64,000 bases of DNA from Sipunculus nudus. Its lineage: Eukaryota > Annelida > Sipuncula > Golfingiida > Sipunculidae. The stretch spans positions 64,910,618 to 64,974,617 of the forward strand of contig CM049317.1 in assembly GCA_026874595.1 (NCBI GenBank). The letters run 5' to 3'. The stretch's first letter is position 1, and each line of letters opens with the position of its first letter. The notes beneath the pieces were generated by a model that made no database searches, was not told the origin of the DNA, and saw nothing but the letters and a program-made list of their open reading frames with translations. This document shows positions 1 to 10,420 of this stretch, piece by piece. The position numbers and the translations under genes were made by a program.

Positions 1-464
1 GCGGAAAAACCAGTCAAACTTTCGGAATATATTCCAGCCAGTTCAGTTTAATTAGGGCTAGCAGGTTGGCAATACAGGTTTCATGGATTCATGTAAACTG
101 GAAACTTGTAAATTGTTCGCAACTTTTTGGAAAAAGGTGTAATCGCAATCATAACTGGTAAAATTTGTTACCTTGTTAAAAACGGATACACACGACTGAC
201 AAGACGTGGTGCCGAAAAGACCAGGAGGTACTGAAATCCTGTTTTTTTGTGTACATGGACATTGCCCTGTGATTTCAACTGCAAAAGTAGCTGTAAGGGG
301 TGCTCTATTTGGGCTGTTGGCTGGTCCACTTTTTCGATGTGTACAACGACAATAAGTCGGAAATATTAAAATATATTATATTTGAGTATTGCTTTGCCCA
401 TCGGCTGAGTGCTCATCTGGATGCGATGTTACGCCGTCACAAACACAATGATGACCATCCACAG

Positions 465-716
465 GGGCGGAACCAGGATTTAAGAAAAAGAGGGGTCCAA
501 CCAAGGAGGACTAATGACGAAAACCTATAAAAGGTCCCCCAGTCTGAAAAGTGGGTGGAGGAAGGAGGGGGGGGGGGGGGTTCAGGCTGCTAGAAATTGG
601 TCTTAAAAAAGCCCCTAAAAAAGATTGCAGTGGCTGAAAAAGAGAAGTCCGAACCCAACCGCCACCCCTCCCCTCCCCCCCCCAACCCTCATCCTTCTGA
701 ATACGCTTCAAACTAA
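465..716 (+). repeat. Short nonautonomous element, diverged copy 1
   Basis: It opens with GGGGCGGAACCAGGATTTA and continues with the same series of blocks (AGGGGTCCAACC, AAAAGTGGG plus a G run, AAAAAAG) as the element at 1951-2154. The right end is too diverged to place exactly. The order of blocks and the G runs identify it as a second member of the same family. Confidence 0.5.
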
Positions 717-1048
717 TTTTGAAAGGCTGCGAACAAGTATTTCTTTACGTTTATACGGACATGAAGGGTATGAGTGACTGCGGGATCGACGCTGAAACCT
801 TTCGCAGAGTAAAAGGGCATTGTAGAAGCTTTCTTTATATTTCTTTTATTGGAGATATCCGCCTACATTTTTATTAATAGCTTCAATATATCTGCAGAAT
901 TCCATTCCGTCCTCGGACTACGTAGCAGGGCAGTTTCACACGTTTCCTCTAATTTTATATCTCGGTGAAGTGAAACACGGCCGTTGGGCACTGCCTTCTC
1001 AATAAGTCTGCAGAGTGCTCAACTTTGGTTTGGAATATTTCACAGCTT

Positions 1049-1122
1049 GGTCTGAAATTTTAACTCACGATCTCCCGGATTTGATTCCTGCGCTCTACCC
1101 CTGAGCCACAGAAGCCGGTCGA
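1049..1122 (-). repeat. tRNA-derived SINE head, degenerate
   Basis: Read on the minus strand, it has a good RNA polymerase III A-box (TGGCTCAGGGGTAGAGC). About 35-40 bases on comes a degraded B-box-like segment (GAGTTAAAATTTC). The cloverleaf does not close well, so this is a SINE relic and not a working tRNA gene. Confidence 0.4.
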
Positions 1123-1559
1123 ATCCACTTGATTTATTTTTAAGTCTCAAAACCACTTGTGATTTAAACATTAAATCAATTGTGAGATGAGGACTCGCCA
1201 CTTTCTCTATGGTAAAATATGACCAAAATATACCTTGGACGTATAATTAAATAGAGGTGTACATTCATTCAAAAGCGTTTCACAGAGTGTCCAAATATAT
1301 AATGTAGTTTTTTTTGCAATGAAGAAACGGTTCAGGTTCATAAGTAATGCATATAACGGTCAGTTGCTTAGTTACAACTTTGAAGACGGGGGTCATAAAG
1401 ATATGTCTCTTTATAATTTAGCATAGATGTAGCTCATACGATACAGGTAGTGCTCCCTCTTGCATGACCACTGAACTAATTAAAAAAAATCTTAGGAAGA
1501 GTATAAACTTAGCATCTGTATATATTTATTTGCGTAGTACACTGAGGGGCAGGCAGGCA

Positions 1560-1763
1560 TTACATTCTGCTCATACAAGAGCGAATCTCTAAGGATGACA
1601 GGAGCCCCATGGATGGGTGATTATCTTTCATGAATGTTATTGTATATCTTTGCACGTATTCGTACGAACATGTTTGGTCTTCCATGCAGGTATACAACAC
1701 AGCGTGTAGCGTCTCCAGGTTCACTTTAGAATAGTGCCCCAAAAACTCTGCGGGATCACTCAT
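1560..1763 (-). CDS. Small hypothetical ORF, 67 codons
   Basis: An uninterrupted ORF with a balanced amino-acid composition and four cysteines (TCMEDQTC in the middle, SCMSRM at the end), unlike the low-complexity frames around it. It has no signal peptide and no recognised domain. No copy exists in the duplicated blocks, so conservation cannot be tested here. It may be one exon of a larger gene or chance. The start shown is the first ATG; no splice sites were convincing. Confidence 0.2.
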   Translation of the reverse strand: MSDPAEFLGHYSKVNLETLHAVLYTCMEDQTCSYEYVQRYTITFMKDNHPSMGLLSSLEIRSCMSRM

Positions 1764-1950
1764 GATTCGAAAATTAATTATCTGGGCGATCTGGAAACTA
1801 TCAATACTGACTTCATTTTACCGCGAGAAGCGTTTCTGCATACACTTCATTATTCAAAGTATTTAAAACCTAAATATTAAAGCCGAATAGATCAGCTGAA
1901 GGGTTTCTGATAGATTTAATGATAACAATAGTCAAATAAGTGGATGTACA

Positions 1951-2154
1951 AGGGCGGATCCAGGATTTAGGAAAAGGGGGGGGGGGGTCCAACCCAGAGG
2001 GACTTATGAAAATTCTTAAAAAAAAGTCATCACGTCTGGAAAAGGGGGGGGGGGGTCCAGGCCGCAAAATTACGTCTAAAACCCCTTAAAAAAAGGTTGC
2101 TTCGGGTGAAAAAGGGGGATCCGGACCCCCTGGACCCCCCTGGATCCGCTTCTG
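1951..2154 (+). repeat. Short nonautonomous DNA element with terminal inverted repeats
   Basis: It begins GGGCGGATCCAGGATTT and ends CTGGATCCGC, giving an inverted terminal match of about 10 bp. Inside are two runs of about 11-12 G followed by TCCA, and stretches of AAAAAAG. No coding capacity. The layout suggests a MITE-like or foldback element; the copy at 465 is more diverged. Confidence 0.55.
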
Positions 2155-2779
2155 ATGTATCTGTGTTTAGTGGAGGTTGAATATAAGCGGATTTCAAATA
2201 TTTTACATTACACTTATCAATACTCTGTGTATACTGTGAAATTTTGATTTTGGCAACGAAATCATTAGACAAGATCTTCCTTGAGCAAGCGAACCCATGT
2301 TTACTGGACGAAGTATTATGACAGTAATACATTTTATCAATTTGTGTACAACCTTGTTAAGTAGCCTACAGCCAAGTGACCGTATTCCTATATTCTCAAA
2401 TTCCCTTCCGAGAACAGCTGTGTAGTCTACTTAACTGACCACTATTCAGATAATAAAGCTTTTTATTATTACAGTCAAACAAGATCATCTAGCTGTCATT
2501 TTGCAGAGAAATGGAATCAAAAGAGAGAAAACGACAAGCTGACAATTGAGCGGATCGAACATGGTGACCGTTTTATATAGCTTGTGGGTTTTAAAGAGAC
2601 TGACCGGCGATGTCATTTTACCCTTACCTCAGGTAAATTAGTTGCTTTACGAAATTCAAGCTTTACATATACATGAAGATGAAGCTAACTATTATTATAA
2701 TTATTTAAGAATCGTCAGGTATGTATTTAAAGTTTTCAAAGTCCATCAGAATTACTAAAAAGCAAATAAATAAATAGTA

Positions 2780-3913
2780 ACCTTTCTGCTTGAGTGTACA
2801 CAAATACATATATCTTGAGCTATGTTGCTGAACTGCAAATCCTAATATTTTTATTTAATTTATTAAGAGCCTTCCCACTATATAGAACCCACTTTATTTG
2901 TGTGCTTTCACAGATAAATATCTACAGCCCCGGTACTACCGGCTCCATCAAACCAATACGGAGAATCACTTCCTTCCCGGTAAGCATGAAATAACGTTAT
3001 CGGATTTCTCATTTGTGTGAATAACGGGACAGCACGGTACGATTGTACCAAAACATAATTGAGGCCCAGGCAATATTGTGGCATGCTTCTTATTCGAGGG
3101 GCAATATTTCATAAGTGTCACTTTTCAGTATTTCGCGACGACTAAATTTTCGCGAACTCTCCATAAAAGACTTTCACAGAGTACAACTATTATTATATGA
3201 ATTAATTATATCAAATAATGTGTGCACACAATCTTAACAGCGGCACGGGAACACAAGAACACATTAACCGAGTAGAATTTATTAATTAATTACAGATAAT
3301 TTGATATAGACTTTATTATAGCAATTTGAACATACGACTCGCAAACTAAAAGACGGCCACAGTATTTGTTTTATATCGTGACTGAATGGACCCGGTCATA
3401 TACAACATTATTACTGTATATCATGTCAAATAAATATTTGTGATCAAGATGCATCTATCTTCAGCTGCTAACGGTATGTCGAGTTTTTCCTACCCTGGAT
3501 AATCAATCACTGCACAATGCTGAATTTTTCAACGACCCAAAGGCTTTGATACAGCATTTTTAACTCATTGGCGTAAATATATCTGTCAGGGGGGAAGACT
3601 TGCCGACACATCCACACACATCCACGCACACACCCAAATATATATATATATATACCATTTTAGTGCCTGTATGATATATTTCCAATAAATGTACTTAATC
3701 ACATTTAGAATATACTACAATATAATATTTCACAGTATACTCATAAATGAAACCTAAGTCTATAATTATATTTTATGATTTATTTCATTAGCAATATAAA
3801 TATATATTTATATTAATAATATATAGATGAATGTGTAGCCATGCTGGTTCATTGTATAGAAATAGAAATGGTATACACAGAAAAGTCGGTTTACTAGATA
3901 TATATATATATAA

Positions 3914-3967
<54 letters not shown>

Positions 3968-4845
3968 TCTTTGAAAAGTGCGGGGGGGATTCCATTTACC
4001 ATTCCTCCCTTGACAAAACGTGACGGGATATATACTCCCCTCATCCCCCACCCACCCCACACGCACTTTTATAATGACACACAAGTTTTAACTAGTGTTT
4101 TTTCAGGTTCATGTTTAAACTACCCAGTGTTCAGGGTATTTCAAATGGAGTCACAGTATACTCATAAATGAAACCTAAGTCTATAATTAGGTACATGATA
4201 TGCTTGCAAAGACCCAAAGAGCCCCTGAAAACATATCAAACCGTTATATGAAGCCTTGCTTTCAACGAAAAATATCTTTATAAAATACCAATAAATAAAT
4301 AATAGATACTTATTTTTAACGGCTTAAAGTGAATAATATGAACCCCATACACTTGCTTTTATAAATAAATCGTCCATAAATCGATAAAATTACTGAGGAA
4401 TTATGTAAACAAAAGCTCGCACAGCTCTTTACAATGATATGGTTGCAGACAGTAGCAAGATGTACATAAATATACCTGCGTGAGAATAAATACGTTTCGC
4501 ACATGCTCTATGGTAAGGAAATTAATCCATCACAATACTCTTCTCAAGAATAAGATACTTTCAGGTACCATTCCGAAAAAAAAATGTTTTTTAATTGGCC
4601 ATTTTAAGAAGTGATTGGAATAAAATGGTATTTGAGTCACCTGGGAATATTGCAAAAATATGTTATATACACACTATACTGAAAGGAGCGTTAACACTTA
4701 TTGGTCACCAGCGGAACATCAATACATCGATTACACCAGCCTTAATCATTGTTGGATAAAGGCAAGGGCAAAGAGATTAAATAGGATATCCAGTGCACAT
4801 TATGACATAAATTGTGTGCTTATCTCGCAATGGGATTATAATGCT
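2780..4845. other. Duplicated noncoding stretch downstream of G1
   Basis: The segment after the G1 stop codon (3' side on the minus strand). It aligns with 38570-40805 apart from microsatellite length changes and an insertion in copy B. The sentence AAACCTAAGTCTATAATTA occurs at both 3750 and 4169, a local repeat. No exon seen. Confidence 0.5.
3896..3962. repeat. (TA)n microsatellite
   Basis: Nearly pure TA dinucleotides, interrupted by AATA steps on the left. Several reading frames across it give only IYIY peptides. Confidence 0.9.
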
Positions 4846-5764
4846 TCAGTTTTTTTTATCGTTGACAGTTTTGAGTAAATCTGACATTGGTTTCATATCC
4901 CAAGGTGCGTCATAGATGGCCAGAGAGACCGTTTGGATCGGTTTATGGGATACTATGTTGTCAGTTGCTTTCGATACCACAAGGGTTGATTCGACTGTTT
5001 CCCTTTCTGAAGTGTCTGAGGTTGGCCTTTCCTCTTGGCGGTAGGGTGCCGTGTGGGCAGATCTTTGAGCAAGGCGACATTGATCGGTACAAATATGGGA
5101 CTGAATATTCTTTTGGCCTCCTGTAAAGGTACTCAACTCTTTTTTTTCTGTTGGGCACTTGTCTGGGTTAATAAATGTGGTCTGGGTGATGTCAACCGTT
5201 ACGCAGCCATGATGACATGGCAGATCCGCTGTGGTAACAGGACACTCTAACATAGGACGACCTGGAAGGCCTGGCTTTGGTTTCAGATCCCAAGGTGTGT
5301 CATAAATGGCCGGAGTGTCCATTTGGATCGGGTTACGGGATACAATGCTGTCGTTTGTTTTAGATACCACAAGGGTCGATTCTGCTTTTCCCCTTTCGGT
5401 AATGTCGGACGTTTGCCTTTCCTCTTGGTGGTAGGGTACCGTTGTGGCAGATCTATCAGCATGGCTGCATTGATTAGGGTCCATGTACCTCTGAGCATCC
5501 TTTTGGCCTCCTTTAAAGGGACTCCCTTGGTTGTCTTCCGTTGGGAAATGGTCTGGGTCGATAAATATGGTTTGGCTGATGTCAACGCAGCCATAATGGC
5601 ATGACAAATCTGGTGTAGTTTTGGGACACCCTAATATAGGACGATCTGGAGGGTCTGGCTTTATGTCGATGGGTTTAGTATTGTGTTTCCCTATTTCAGA
5701 ATATATGTCCATCTCTTTCTCTACAATGTCCCTTGAAGTCTCAGTAGCGAGATCCGCCCTCGCC
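4846..5764 (-). CDS. G1-A exon 7: cytoplasmic tail with duplicated YDxPW module
   Basis: Acceptor TTGTAAG|GGCG gives phase 2 and 305 complete tail codons plus stop. A membrane-proximal IYSEIGKHN segment is followed by two modules, each running from CPxTTxDLxCHxGC through QTxFIxPD, GGQK, PYxQEERxTSD, ESTLVVSK and PIQ to AIYDxPW. DIKP, DLKP and DMKP precede, separate and follow them. The open frame extends 5' of the acceptor to 5832, which is intron read-through. The copy B version has a stop and frameshifts. Confidence 0.85.
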
Positions 5765-8700
5765 CTTACAAATAATTGTAGAACACATAAATACAAATAA
5801 TGAAGTGTACTGGTGTCCTCGTTGTCAAACAATTCTATAATTTTTTTGATAGCTCATGGGTAGCTGGTTTTGAAATAAAAAAAATCGTTAAACGGTTCTT
5901 AAATTGAATCAAATGGACAGTGTTAATTTTCAAAATCAAGTTAATAATTGTTTTCTGTGTACTTTTTTTATTGGCGCGCATTTCAAATGTAATATTTACC
6001 GTGAATAGAAAACAGAGCGCGGTAATATTTGCACCGTTATATTATACTGAATTCCTTGTTAAACTGATTATTCTTGCATTGTGAAGTTATTTTATCTTTA
6101 ACATTATGTAACTTATCAAACCACTTGTGTAGCTTATGTCTCCTAGGCATCTTGCGATACCTAAGAGAAAACGGAAAAGTCAGGCATGCAGGGAAGAGGG
6201 ATAAGGTTAATATTCCACCTTTTTGATCTTCTGTTCAGACATCCAACACATACCCCTAATGTAAAACCAAAAACCGCTGTGCTTATTGCGACCCCCGAGA
6301 AAATATATGGATTATCTAAAATACACAGTTTTGATTAAGTTGACTCAAATGATTCTAATGAGGCCGTAACAGTATAGCAACTAATTTTATTGAAATGTTG
6401 CTAGTAAATGCGAGTCTGATTCGCGGATTTGCTAATTTTCTCAAAATGTAAATATGAAATGCTTATAACAATATGACTGAATATATGACAAGTGTGCCTA
6501 AACATTCGCACGATCCAGAATTATAACCTACATTTAGAATATTCAGCGTTTTAACGGTATAACATATTCAAAATCATATACTTTTTCTGTCAAACAAATA
6601 AGTTCGCTACACAGGCAAGCAGAACAAGACGGGCACCTACTATGAACAATATAACATTTACGTGGTACGAATGAATGTTTAATCAACAGACCTGTCCGAA
6701 GAGAAAGTGATCTAATCAGCGTTAATAATTTGAGCTCGATGGTATGCTAGGCCAACGTGTTGATATTTGTTTTTCTCATAAGACTGACTTGTCTTCTGTT
6801 ATGAATATATTAAATAATGTCACTTTGCTAGAGACCTACTTTGTCTTCGTAATCTTACTAGCATTCACATTGGGTAGCATACCTGAATTTTAGAGTCTGG
6901 TGATAATCAATCATGTCTAAACCTCATTTTGATAATAAACTAACCACGAGTATAAAGCAACCTAAGGAATACTAGATTACCCCTAGATATATTTCCCCAG
7001 GTACCTCTGGTTCCGTTGTGTTCTAGTCCATTTCTGTTATCGTCATCTGTTCCTGTAATGAAAGTTGAGGTAACGAAATACCTGGAAATTTATTTTGAAG
7101 ATATACTATTATTAGAAATTTGTTGTAAATGTGTAGACGTTATATACATGCTTAATTTGTCTACGTATGTACTGCCATGCAGATGAAGACATGTTCATGC
7201 AGTAAAAATAATTTACTCACCAATGCATAGAGTATCCGCATGGGAATTGCATGGCTTTCTGTACCACTTCAAATCATTTGTCCTTAGTACAGCGCAGTCT
7301 CCCTCTCCTAATTTATATGTTTTATCGAACCGAACATCCCTCGGCCATTTCATTCCTTCTATAATTTATATATGAAACATATGTAGGTGTACAATAACAA
7401 CAACTATTGTTAAATCCGTATCATTGAAATTACGGTAAAATGCAGATCCCTGTATTGAGACTGAAAATAGGTATCCCGAGATGGCTTTCAAACAAAGATG
7501 GAGCAACAGGAAATAGGTATGATGTTAGGAAGAGTGAGAGACAAAAACGTCTATTACAGTAATTCAGTAACCTCATTTGCAAAGTTCAAGTAACATCCCT
7601 TAACTTTTGTGACTGTTTATATCAGAAATCATAATTTATAAGGTACGTCACTCCTATTCGATTTTTTCATCAGATAATAATTTACAAACTGTATCAAATG
7701 CATAACTGACTTGTAGATGTGTGCAAACACGGCCTTTGTCGATACGTGTAAAGTAAATATACATATAACTATTATATTCGTTTGACATCTCAACCAGACT
7801 TAAATCACTCAGGTAACAGATAGTGAACGATTTCCCGTCAAAAACAAAATTTACAATATAGCAAGAATCGTGTAAGATACGATTATCCAGAATGAAGATT
7901 GTACTCTGGATAAAAACAACATACTTCCGTCTGAATTGACAAATATCCAGTCTTCTTTGGACCACCCAACCCAGGCCTCATCAGCCTCAGTATTACCAAA
8001 TAAAGAACTCTTTGCAAGTGTATCTGCATCTTTCTGATCATATTGCATCAAATAACCGTTCATGAATTCACATTCGGCTCTTGCTTGAAACCAGTTAATA
8101 GGCCCATGTCCTATTTTGATACATGCCGTGGAATTCTTTATATACTCGCAGTTCCATAATGTGCACCTTATGCAAACTGAAACACAAATGATTCTTGAAA
8201 TTAATATATTTATCGAATTGGTCATTCAATTAAACTCTTTTAAACTCTTGATCGTCACGGTTTTCTAATTATATCCTTCAATTAATACAATTAAATATGA
8301 ATGATATTTATCCGAAATCATTACCTGTATGAATTCTTTAATCATTGCCTAAATACAAACTTTGGTCGGATTTTTGTTCACGAGGCTCTCAAATTCACGA
8401 TGTTTTTAAACTGATAAAACATATCCCGAAACCTTCATGAATATAAGATACCCTCACTACACGGGAGAAAATTCATTTGAACTGTAGCCTTATTGACATC
8501 CCATCAACATTATCTATGCTTATAGCTTCGCAAGGCAAACCAAATTATAAATATTACCCGATATCGTTTTTAATAGTTTATGCCATAGCCTGTTATTTCG
8601 AATAATATATGTTTTATTTCATTATCAGCTTATAATCAACTTCGATTGTACACTTCTCCAATGTTCCTTTGGTCATTCCCACAGACTAATTAATTTTATG

Positions 8701-10288
8701 AGCATAACAAATCATTCATGCAATAAAGTATACATTGTGTAGTCTACTGTATGAGTGGAAATCGCAAAAAATTGACCACAGGAGTTTTTTTTTCTATTTA
8801 CCGGGTATTCTGCATAGGTATTTTGAAATTTCATTCATGCAAGATATTCCCTTGAATTTCTTCTGGTTTCCCCTTACAGTAGTACACCCCTCTGATTCCT
8901 GGTTTTTAAGCACGGAACCTATGTTAAACACACACCACAAAATCATAAACAATCTTTAAAAGTTTCCTGGTCTTAAAAATTGGAACCTGTGTAAAACACG
9001 AAACAAAATGCTAATAATAAATAAACGCCACCGGTCTCTAATAATTGAACCTGTTTATAAAACGCACAACAAAATAATTAGCAATTTGTGAGCGTTTCCT
9101 GGTCTTCAAATTGGGATATGTGTAAAACACGCAACAAAATCCTAAGCAATAAATAGGCGCGTCCTGGCCTTAAAATATATATCCTGTGTAAAAAAAAACA
9201 CACAAGAAAATAATAAACAATATATAAACGCATATTTTATTGAATCTTGAGACGAAAGCTACTAGGTCTACTTAAATGTTGATGATAGAGACGATATTAG
9301 GAACATATAGAAAATATCATCTCTCATTTTTTAAAGACATAGCGATCAGTACCTATTGATGTAGGTTGAACATGCGTCCATTTGTTGTACACCTTTCTTT
9401 GAAGCGATGTCCAAATTTCTTTCATACCATATTTCTTCATTTCATTATTCAATAATTTAAAATCCAACTTCCTTAGTTCACCCGGAAGGGACATATTGTG
9501 CGCCACACAAAATTCTTGCCCTGCTGTTTTAGTCACATTCTTTCCGGGGATTACTTTTACATCTGCAATTGGTCCATTTATGTTTAAGTTAAAGGTAAGC
9601 CTTTCATTTAGATCATGAATATAAACATATCCTACTAAACGCTATATTAAAATACATAACAGATATTGCACTTTATTCCACCCCTGTTAGGATAATTATA
9701 TCTTAATTGTGTTAATGGAGTGCAAAGGAAGGGTTTAATTAAAAGGTAAACTGTAATTATTCATTTTATTCGCTCACTGGATTCAGCGTGAAGTTACCCC
9801 GGTAATCAACAAAATCGTGTATTACAATAACGGCAACAATATGTAGTAAACAAAAATGGCCCTACGAATGTAAGCCATGCAATGACATAACGCGGCGGCA
9901 CCATCAGGGATTTGACGTCAGACTATGACGTAAAAGTAACCGCAAAAACAAAACAGGTTTTCTTCTGCCAGTTAGAGTGACTTGTATATTTGAAAATATT
10001 ACAACCTGTACCGGAATTTATAGAAAAAGCTTGCGGACAATGCCGATAAAGGTATATATTTTTTTCAGAGTGGAAAACGCTGATGCCTTCTGTTTCCATC
10101 TAAATATCGGCATGCTAACACGTAGAATGAATCCGAATAGCGGCATAAGCTACATACACAAACAATGGTCAATCAATTTAAAAAGTAATTAATTATTCTA
10201 CAAGAAGTATAATATGAACTTACATACCTATAAATCTGTAACTTAAAGCCTCTTGGAGTACGAAGAAGAACAACCATTGAAAGGGCAT
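4846..10288 (-). CDS. G1 (copy A): tandem C-type-lectin-like transmembrane receptor, intact, 7 exons
   Basis: Spliced from 10228-10288, 9353-9562, 8802-8918, 7925-8176, 7221-7358, 6219-6315 and 4846-5764. The lengths (61, 210, 117, 252, 138, 97, 919) sum to 1794, an exact 598 codons including stop, with every junction GT/AG and in phase. The predicted 597-residue type I membrane protein has a signal peptide (about 1-19), CTLD1 (about 21-130), CTLD2 (130-259), a transmembrane helix (about 264-286) and a 300-residue cytoplasmic tail. The tail contains two copies of a ~128-residue module, each ending IYDxPW followed by DxKP (tyrosines 446 and 576). It lacks the EPN/QPD and WND calcium motifs, so the ligand is unlikely to be a classical calcium-dependent sugar. 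No orthologue is recognised; a cell-surface recognition or immune role is inferred. The copy B counterpart is a pseudogene. Confidence 0.85.
4900..5289 (-). repeat. Tail module 2 of G1-A
   Basis: 130 codons, from DLKP to IYDAPW; four codons longer than module 1. Copy B also has two modules (about 40850-41600), so the internal duplication predates the block duplication. G2 has a single, diverged module. Confidence 0.85.
5290..5667 (-). repeat. Tail module 1 of G1-A
   Basis: 126 codons, from DIKP to IYDTPW. Matches module 2 along its full length at both DNA and protein level, which indicates an in-frame tandem duplication within one exon. Confidence 0.85.
6219..6315 (-). CDS. G1-A exon 6: transmembrane helix
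   Basis: 97 bp, enters in phase 1 and leaves in phase 2. Encodes DNPYIFSGVAI, a 23-residue hydrophobic span with small residues and cysteines, then LNRRSK as the positive stop-transfer side. G2-A and G2-B have membrane exons of exactly 97 bp with the same DNPYIF opening. Confidence 0.85.
7221..7358 (-). CDS. G1-A exon 5: second half of CTLD2
   Basis: 138 bp, phase 1-1, acceptor TTATAG, donor GTGAGT. Encodes DVRFDKTYKLGEGDCAVL, then LKWYRKPCNS and LCI: the three C-terminal CTLD cysteines in the normal order. KWYRKPC stands where WND would be in a calcium-binding lectin. It splices directly to the membrane exon. Confidence 0.85.
7925..8176 (-). CDS. G1-A exon 4: first half of CTLD2
   Basis: 252 bp, phase 1-1, acceptor TTTCAG, donor GTATGT. 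Encodes CIRCTLWNCEY, an AC, then NWFQARAECE and NGYL, then DEAWVGWSKEDW. The extra N-terminal cysteines are those of a long-form CTLD. WVGW sits at the usual core position. No EPN or QPD motif. Confidence 0.85.
8802..8918 (-). CDS. G1-A exon 3: second half of CTLD1
   Basis: 117 bp, phase 1-1, acceptor ACATAG, donor GTAAAT. The peptide has CTTVRGN, KGISCMNEISKYLCRIP, matching KGTSCMFDISKYVCKIP in G2-B exon 3, which is also exactly 117 bp. Its 5' edge is the first unit of the minisatellite next to it. The copy B equivalent is deleted. Confidence 0.8.
8890..9235 (-). repeat. Minisatellite, 64-68 bp, five units, built from an exon boundary
   Basis: The TCCTGG-like step recurs at about 8897, 8965, 9029, 9097 and 9162. 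The first unit contains the acceptor and first bases of G1-A exon 3; the others are degenerate copies in the intron, some keeping ACACAG|GTTCC. Copy B has the remnant at 44250-44405, where its deletion ends. Confidence 0.75.
9353..9562 (-). CDS. G1-A exon 2: first half of CTLD1
   Basis: 210 bp, phase 1 at both ends. Contains FCVAHNMSLPG, then EIWTSLQR and WTHV, the usual C, hydrophobic core and WTxL-type landmarks of a CTLD. An N-glycosylation sequon (NVT) lies just before the first cysteine. The acceptor is TTGCAG and the donor GTACTG. Exon 2 of G2-B has the same length. Confidence 0.85.
10228..10288 (-). CDS. G1-A exon 1: signal peptide
   Basis: ATG at 10288-10286, then PFQWLFFFVLQEALSYRFI, a strongly hydrophobic leader. 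The donor GTATGT follows ATAG, leaving phase 1. The copy B exon (45419-45479) has the same length and reading frame, with MRIQWLFFF at the start, which supports this ATG. Confidence 0.85.
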
Positions 10289-10420
10289 TTTCCTTACGTT
10301 ATTTAACACATTCCACGCGATTATGGTCCATACTGTAAGCTCTCCGATGTTTTATCGTACTGGTAGGTTGTCTCACAAAGTGTACACTGACATACACGTG
10401 GAATTTAATGTATAAATGAA
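10289..10420 (-). promoter_or_regulatory. Conserved 5' leader/proximal promoter of G1
   Basis: The ~110 bp upstream of the G1 ATG are well kept between copies A and B (45480-45600), including CAGTACGATAAAACATCGG and AGCTTACAGTATGGACC. GATAAAA could be a weak TATA element about 70 bp before the ATG. The transcription start is not proven. Confidence 0.35.

Larger units (their letters stand above)
1..2780. other. Left flank, outside the duplicated block
   Basis: This stretch has no counterpart elsewhere in the window. It holds two copies of a short G-run-rich inverted-repeat element, a tRNA-like SINE relic and one weak 67-codon ORF, listed separately. I see no convincing exon in the rest. Confidence 0.6.

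Noticed and set aside
3788-4084. IYIY-rich ORFs here and at 38869, 46653, 57828
   Set aside because: Translation of (TA)n tracts. The last one overlaps the real G2-B exon 4 but in the wrong frame.
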